From: Thioclava sp. JE_KL1
Lineage (GTDB): Bacteria; Pseudomonadota; Alphaproteobacteria; Rhodobacterales; Rhodobacteraceae
DNA length: 64,000 nucleotides
Direction of reading: 5' to 3'
Assembly: GCF_009296265.1 (NCBI RefSeq)
Contig: NZ_WBJS01000007.1
Coordinates: 186,001 to 250,000 of the forward strand
Part shown: one piece after another, positions 60,667 to 64,000 of the stretch
How the letters are laid out: every line of letters begins with the position of its first letter
How positions within the stretch are numbered: the first letter of the stretch is position 1
Program-made: the position numbers and the translations under genes
The notes under the pieces: generated by a model
Databases searched by the model: none
What the model was told of the DNA's origin: nothing
What the model saw: the letters and a program-made list of their open reading frames with translations, nothing else

Positions 60667-61056
60667 ATGGCTCGTGATAAGGTTCGCGCTAAGCGCAAGG
60701 AACGCAAGAACATCGCCGCTGGCGTCGTTCATGTGAACTCCTCGTTCAACAACACCAAAATCCTGATCTCTGACGTGCAGGGCAACGCGATCTCGTGGTC
60801 GTCGGCTGGCACGATGGGCTTCAAGGGCTCGCGTAAGTCGACCCCCTACGCCGCTCAGATGGCTGCAGAAGATGCGGCCAAGAAGGCTCAGGATCACGGT
60901 CTGCGCACCGTGGACGTCGAAGTTCAGGGCCCCGGTTCGGGTCGTGAATCGGCGCTGCGCGCGCTGGCTGCGGTCGGTCTGACCGTCACCTCGATCCGTG
61001 ACGTGACCCCGATCGCCCATAACGGCTGCCGCCCGCCGAAGCGTCGCCGCGTCTAA
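60667..61056 (+). CDS. rpsK: Ribosomal protein S11 (uS11)
   Basis: The 129-residue small-subunit protein has the S11 pattern: [20 protein letters not shown], then [40 protein letters not shown] and the terminal [26 protein letters not shown] precedes ATG 60667. It lies between rpsM and rpoA. No rpsD follows, as is usual in alphaproteobacteria. Confidence 0.97.
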   Translation: MARDKVRAKRKERKNIAAGVVHVNSSFNNTKILISDVQGNAISWSSAGTMGFKGSRKSTPYAAQMAAEDAAKKAQDHGLRTVDVEVQGPGSGRESALRALAAVGLTVTSIRDVTPIAHNGCRPPKRRRV

Positions 61057-61176
61057 TCAAGATTACGACGGTCGGGCCGTGCGGATTTCCCGTGCGGCCC
61101 GCCCGCATTTTTCGGTTTTATCCTCGGGCGTCCCCGACTTTGGGCATGGGTCTGGGACAGGTATGGAGGCAAACGC

Positions 61177-62193
61177 ATGATCCACAAGAATTGGGCTGAA
61201 CTCATCAAGCCGACGCAGCTTGAAATCAAGCCCGGCAACGACCCGCTGCGTCAGGCGACGATCGTCGCTGAACCGCTCGAGCGTGGCTTTGGCCTGACGC
61301 TCGGCAACGCACTGCGCCGCGTGCTGCTCTCGTCGCTTCAGGGCGCCGCGATCACCAGCGTCCAGATCGACAACGTGCTGCACGAGTTTTCCTCGGTCGC
61401 AGGCGTTCGTGAAGACGTCACCGACATCGTCCTGAACCTCAAGGGCGTGGCTCTGCGTATGGACGTTGAAGGTCCGAAGCGCCTCTCGATCTCGGCCAAG
61501 GGCCCGGGCGTCGTGACCGCTGGCGACATCACCGAGACCGCGGGCATCGAGGTCCTGAACAAGGATCACGTGATTTGCCACCTCGACGATGGTGCCGACC
61601 TGTTCATGGAATTGACCGTGAATACCGGCAAGGGCTACGTCGCCGCCGACAAGAACCGTCCCGAGGATGCGCCGATTGGCCTGATCCCGGTCGACGCGAT
61701 CTACTCGCCGGTCAAGAAAGTCGCCTACGAAGTGCAGCCGACCCGTGAAGGTCAGGTTCTGGACTATGACAAGCTGACCATGAAGGTCGAGACCGACGGT
61801 TCGCTCTCGGCCGAGGACGCGGTGGCTTTCGCTGCTCGCATCCTGCAGGACCAGCTGTCGATCTTCGTGAACTTCGAAGAGCCGGAATCGGCCGGCAAGC
61901 AGGACCAGGACGACGGTCTCGAGTTCAACCCGCTTCTGCTGAAGAAAGTGGACGAGCTGGAACTGTCCGTGCGTTCGGCGAACTGCCTGAAGAATGACAA
62001 CATCGTCTACATCGGCGACCTGATCCAGAAGACCGAAGCCGAGATGCTCCGCACCCCGAACTTCGGCCGCAAGTCGCTGAACGAGATCAAGGAAGTGCTC
62101 TCGGGCATGGGCCTGCATCTCGGCATGGAAGTCGAAGATTGGCCGCCGGAGAACATCGAAGATCTGGCCAAGCGTTTCGAAGACCAGTTCTGA
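61177..62193 (+). CDS. rpoA: RNA polymerase alpha subunit
   Basis: The 338-residue protein has the N-terminal assembly domain (about residues 1-235; [20 protein letters not shown] and [20 protein letters not shown]) and the C-terminal domain that contacts activators and promoter DNA (about 255-330; [20 protein letters not shown], then [20 protein letters not shown]). The length is standard. It is 120 bases after rpsK. Its position and sequence leave no doubt. Confidence 0.98.
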   Translation: MIHKNWAELIKPTQLEIKPGNDPLRQATIVAEPLERGFGLTLGNALRRVLLSSLQGAAITSVQIDNVLHEFSSVAGVREDVTDIVLNLKGVALRMDVEGPKRLSISAKGPGVVTAGDITETAGIEVLNKDHVICHLDDGADLFMELTVNTGKGYVAADKNRPEDAPIGLIPVDAIYSPVKKVAYEVQPTREGQVLDYDKLTMKVETDGSLSAEDAVAFAARILQDQLSIFVNFEEPESAGKQDQDDGLEFNPLLLKKVDELELSVRSANCLKNDNIVYIGDLIQKTEAEMLRTPNFGRKSLNEIKEVLSGMGLHLGMEVEDWPPENIEDLAKRFEDQF

Positions 62194-62333
62194 TTGACGA
62201 ATTGAGGGGCGTTGGCTAAACGCCCCTCCAATGCCCGGACTGCCGGGGACGATCTGGGTCACAAGACCCCAAGGTGAGCCGGTGACACGCATCGCTGGCC
62301 TGACAAAGCAAAACGCAAGATTGGAGATAGACA

Positions 62334-62753
62334 ATGCGTCACGCACGTGGCTACCGCCGCCTCAACCGTACCCATGAGCACCGCAAGGCGCTCTTCGCCA
62401 ACATGGCTGGCTCGCTGATCGAGCACGAGCAGATCAAGACGACCCTGCCGAAGGCGAAAGAACTGCGCCCGGTCATCGAGAAGCTGATCACGCTCGCCAA
62501 GCGCGGTGATCTGCACGCACGCCGTCAGGCGGCCTCGCAGCTCAAGCAGGACCAGTATGTCGCGAAACTCTTCGACATCCTCGGCCCGCGCTACAAGGAC
62601 CGTCAGGGCGGCTACGTTCGCATTATGAAAGCCGGTTTCCGTTACGGCGACATGGCTCCGATGGCGATCATCGAATTCGTCGAGCGCGATCTGGACGCAA
62701 AAGGTGCGGCAGATAAGGCACGCGTCGAAGCCGAAGAGGCTGCCGAGGATTGA
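62334..62753 (+). CDS. rplQ: Ribosomal protein L17 (bL17)
   Basis: The 139-residue large-subunit protein starts [20 protein letters not shown], followed by [20 protein letters not shown] and [20 protein letters not shown], all typical. It has a short acidic/alanine C-terminal extension ([12 protein letters not shown]). TTGGAGATAGACA precedes ATG 62334. It is the last gene of the alpha cluster and is followed by a strong terminator. Confidence 0.97.
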   Translation: MRHARGYRRLNRTHEHRKALFANMAGSLIEHEQIKTTLPKAKELRPVIEKLITLAKRGDLHARRQAASQLKQDQYVAKLFDILGPRYKDRQGGYVRIMKAGFRYGDMAPMAIIEFVERDLDAKGAADKARVEAEEAAED

Positions 62754-62794
62754 TCCTCGCGACCGATTTCCCTGCGAAATCAATGAGAATTGCG

Positions 62795-62820
62795 AAATCC
62801 CGCCTATTAGGCGGGATTTT
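62795..62820 (+). terminator. Terminator of the rplO-rplQ cluster
   Basis: AAATCCCGCC pairs perfectly with GGCGGGATTT around a five-base loop (TATTA), followed by further T (TCTTATTTCC). It lies 41 bases after the rplQ stop and separates the ribosomal transcript from luxR. Confidence 0.9.
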
Positions 62821-62866
62821 CTTATTTCCGCCTGCATTTTCCCGCATTTCTCACGCAAAAGGTTAT

Positions 62867-62883
62867 TGCGCAGATGATGCGCA
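62867..62883. promoter_or_regulatory. Palindrome upstream of luxR, possible lux-box-like site
   Basis: TGCGCA-GATGA-TGCGCA is symmetric in its arms (each TGCGCA is itself palindromic). It lies about 115 bases upstream of the luxR start and just past the rplQ terminator. A second hairpin, CGGAG-CGAA-CTCCG, lies at 62930-62943. LuxR proteins bind sites of about 20 bases with dyad symmetry, so this is a candidate only. Confidence 0.3.
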
Positions 62884-62998
62884 TTCGCGAGTGTAAGCGC
62901 GTGGGCGGGTAGGGACGTAATGTCACTGTCGGAGCGAACTCCGCACGGCGCGAACACTTTTAAGTTGACCGGGTTAATTCCAAACTGTCTAAAAAGAT

Positions 62999-63610
62999 AT
63001 GTCGATACAGAGCAGAATCGATTTGAAACTTCGTGACTTGGATCGTTTAGCTCCAAGCGGTTATTTTGTTGGACTGCATATTCGTTTTACGGCGCCTTTG
63101 ATGACGTTCCAGACTTACGACAAAGCCTGGCTCGATCATTATACCGCAAACGGCTATGTGCTCCGTGACCCTATGACTGCTTGGGGGTTTAGCGAGACCG
63201 GCTCAATCCGGTGGAGCGACCCGCGGTTACCCGATCCTTTCCGTCTCTTCGATGAGGCCAAACACTATGGTCTGATCTACGGGGCGACAGTCTCATGCGG
63301 CCCGATCCGGTCCCGTACTATCGCAAGCATGGCGCGCGATGATCGGGAATTCGACCTACCCGAGATCGAGACCTTTGAGCTTATCGTGCGCGAATTGCAC
63401 GACATGACTCAACCGCCTGAGGAACTCACGAGAGCTCAGATCGAAGCCCTGCGCTGTGTTGCTGGGGGTGACCGACACGCGGCGGCGGCCGCGAAACTTG
63501 GAATTTCGGAAAGCGCGCTCAAGGCGCGGCTGAATTCTGCGCGCGCAAGACTGATGGCTCGGACGACCGCCGAAGCTATTCAGCGCGCAAAGGATTTCCG
63601 CCTGTTATAG
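62999..63610 (+). CDS. LuxR-family quorum-sensing regulator
   Basis: The 203-residue protein has an autoinducer-binding domain (about residues 20-125). Its ligand-pocket residues appear in order: the W and Y of KAWLDHYTANGYVLRDPMTA, the D-P pair there, and the W of IRWSDPRLP. A C-terminal GerE-type helix-turn-helix follows (about 140-200; LTRAQIEALRCVAGGDRHAA, then KLGISESALKARLNSARARL). It is shorter than the 240-250 residues of typical LuxR proteins. ATG 62999 has no strong ribosome-binding site. The first 60 bases after the start hold 28 G/C, lower than neighbouring genes. It is followed after 52 bases by luxI, so it presumably senses that signal. Confidence 0.9.
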   Translation: MSIQSRIDLKLRDLDRLAPSGYFVGLHIRFTAPLMTFQTYDKAWLDHYTANGYVLRDPMTAWGFSETGSIRWSDPRLPDPFRLFDEAKHYGLIYGATVSCGPIRSRTIASMARDDREFDLPEIETFELIVRELHDMTQPPEELTRAQIEALRCVAGGDRHAAAAAKLGISESALKARLNSARARLMARTTAEAIQRAKDFRLL

Positions 63611-63662
63611 TGTTGTTGACCCTCCGCACGGCTGTACTGTGACTAACCTGCAGGAGGAAGAC

Positions 63663-64000
63663 ATGCAGACCACTACGCTTTCGTTCACCAATTTTCATAA
63701 TCACGGTGAGCTTTTCGCAAACATGCTGCGCGCCAGGCGCGAGCTCTTCATTGTCCAGAATAAATGGGATCTCCCAGAAGCGATGGGCATGGAATATGAC
63801 CAGTATGACACCCCGGCGAGCCGCTGGGTGGTCGTCCATGACGAGCTGGGCAAGGTGCTGGCAGGCAACCGTCTGACGCCCACGACGACGACCTGCGGGA
63901 TCTACAGCTACATGATCCGCGATGCGCAGCGGGGGCTGCTCGCGACGATCCCGTCCAATCTTCTCTATGACGAAGCTCCGGTCAGCGAGACCGTCTGGGA
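63663..64000 (+). CDS. Acyl-homoserine-lactone synthase (LuxI family), 3' end missing
   Basis: The visible 112 residues match the N-terminal half of LuxI synthases, which make acyl-homoserine lactone from S-adenosylmethionine and an acyl carrier, releasing methylthioadenosine. Conserved residues can be seen in ANMLRARRELFIVQNKWDLP (R, F and W), in MEYDQYDTPASRWVVVHDE (the two D) and in VLAGNRLTPTTTTCGIYSYM (R). AGGAGGAAGAC precedes ATG 63663. The gene runs off the right edge at 64000. It follows luxR in the same direction. Acyl-chain preference cannot be judged. Confidence 0.92.
   Translation, partial: MQTTTLSFTNFHNHGELFANMLRARRELFIVQNKWDLPEAMGMEYDQYDTPASRWVVVHDELGKVLAGNRLTPTTTTCGIYSYMIRDAQRGLLATIPSNLLYDEAPVSETVW

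Noticed and set aside
1-64000. tRNA, rRNA, transposase, integrase or attachment-site repeats
   Set aside because: I looked for cloverleaf-like paired arms, conserved rRNA stretches and DDE/tyrosine recombinase proteins and saw none. A short or divergent tRNA could still be missed by eye.

Overview
The window is a GC-rich, densely coded stretch of an alphaproteobacterial chromosome. The gene content points to Rhodobacteraceae in the broad sense: a Paracoccus-type cta/cox cluster, lysC next to a GAF-containing EI-Ntr gene, DUF1178, Flp pilins carrying a DW motif, and a LuxI of the type common in that family. I cannot fix the genus. No rRNA, tRNA, CRISPR array, phage or transposase gene was seen. 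I recognise 61 protein-coding genes, two of them cut by the window edges (cpaE at 1 and luxI at 64000).

Layout. 1-5158 (minus strand) is part of a Tad/Flp pilus locus: two small Flp-like pilins, CpaB, the secretin CpaC, an OmpA-type lipoprotein and the CpaE/TadZ ATPase, divided by hairpin terminators. 5513-13467 holds a lytic transglycosylase, the ScoAB CoA transferase, TopA, DprA and TldD. 13627-21093 is a cytochrome aa3 assembly cluster (CoxB, CtaB, a 64-residue membrane protein, CtaG, CoxC, SURF1) running into ThrC, an M16 peptidase and a GNAT enzyme. 21204-31143 is mixed metabolism: an FAD-linked dehydrogenase, a Nudix-Apt-MtnP salvage operon, a drug/metabolite transporter, a flavin reductase, EcsC, a GMC oxidoreductase, Kdo transferase and DUF1178. 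31300-34837 is LysC and EI-Ntr. 34981-39328 is an RND efflux pump with a candidate repressor operator over its promoter.

39647-49717 is an osmoprotection island. It has a small phasin/'antifreeze'-like protein, a ProVWX betaine-type importer, a lipid kinase and metallophosphoesterase pair, and then a divergent MarR regulator (EctR-like) facing ectA-ectB-ectC-ask. The last gene is a dedicated aspartokinase that would feed aspartate-semialdehyde precursor into ectoine. 49883-54780 adds a cyanide-insensitive type bd oxidase and a YdeP-type molybdopterin oxidoreductase. After an MFS transporter and a UDP-sugar epimerase comes the distal spc/alpha ribosomal cluster rplO-secY-adk-rpsM-rpsK-rpoA-rplQ, detached from the usual upstream spc genes and with its own likely promoter. 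A luxR-luxI quorum-sensing pair follows directly and runs off the right edge.

Non-genic structure. A GC-rich intergenic element recurs at least five times (near 7940, 21137, 27567, 31158, 34890). It joins a GGGGGC/GCCCCC hairpin to a CCCGGGATATTT core and a CCAAGnnGAAG tail. I did not find a wholly new multi-gene system. The most open points are this repeat family, the DW-type Flp pilins, the orphan RND operator, the small protein at 39647, the lipid-kinase/phosphoesterase pair between two osmolyte loci, and luxRI placed directly behind rplQ.
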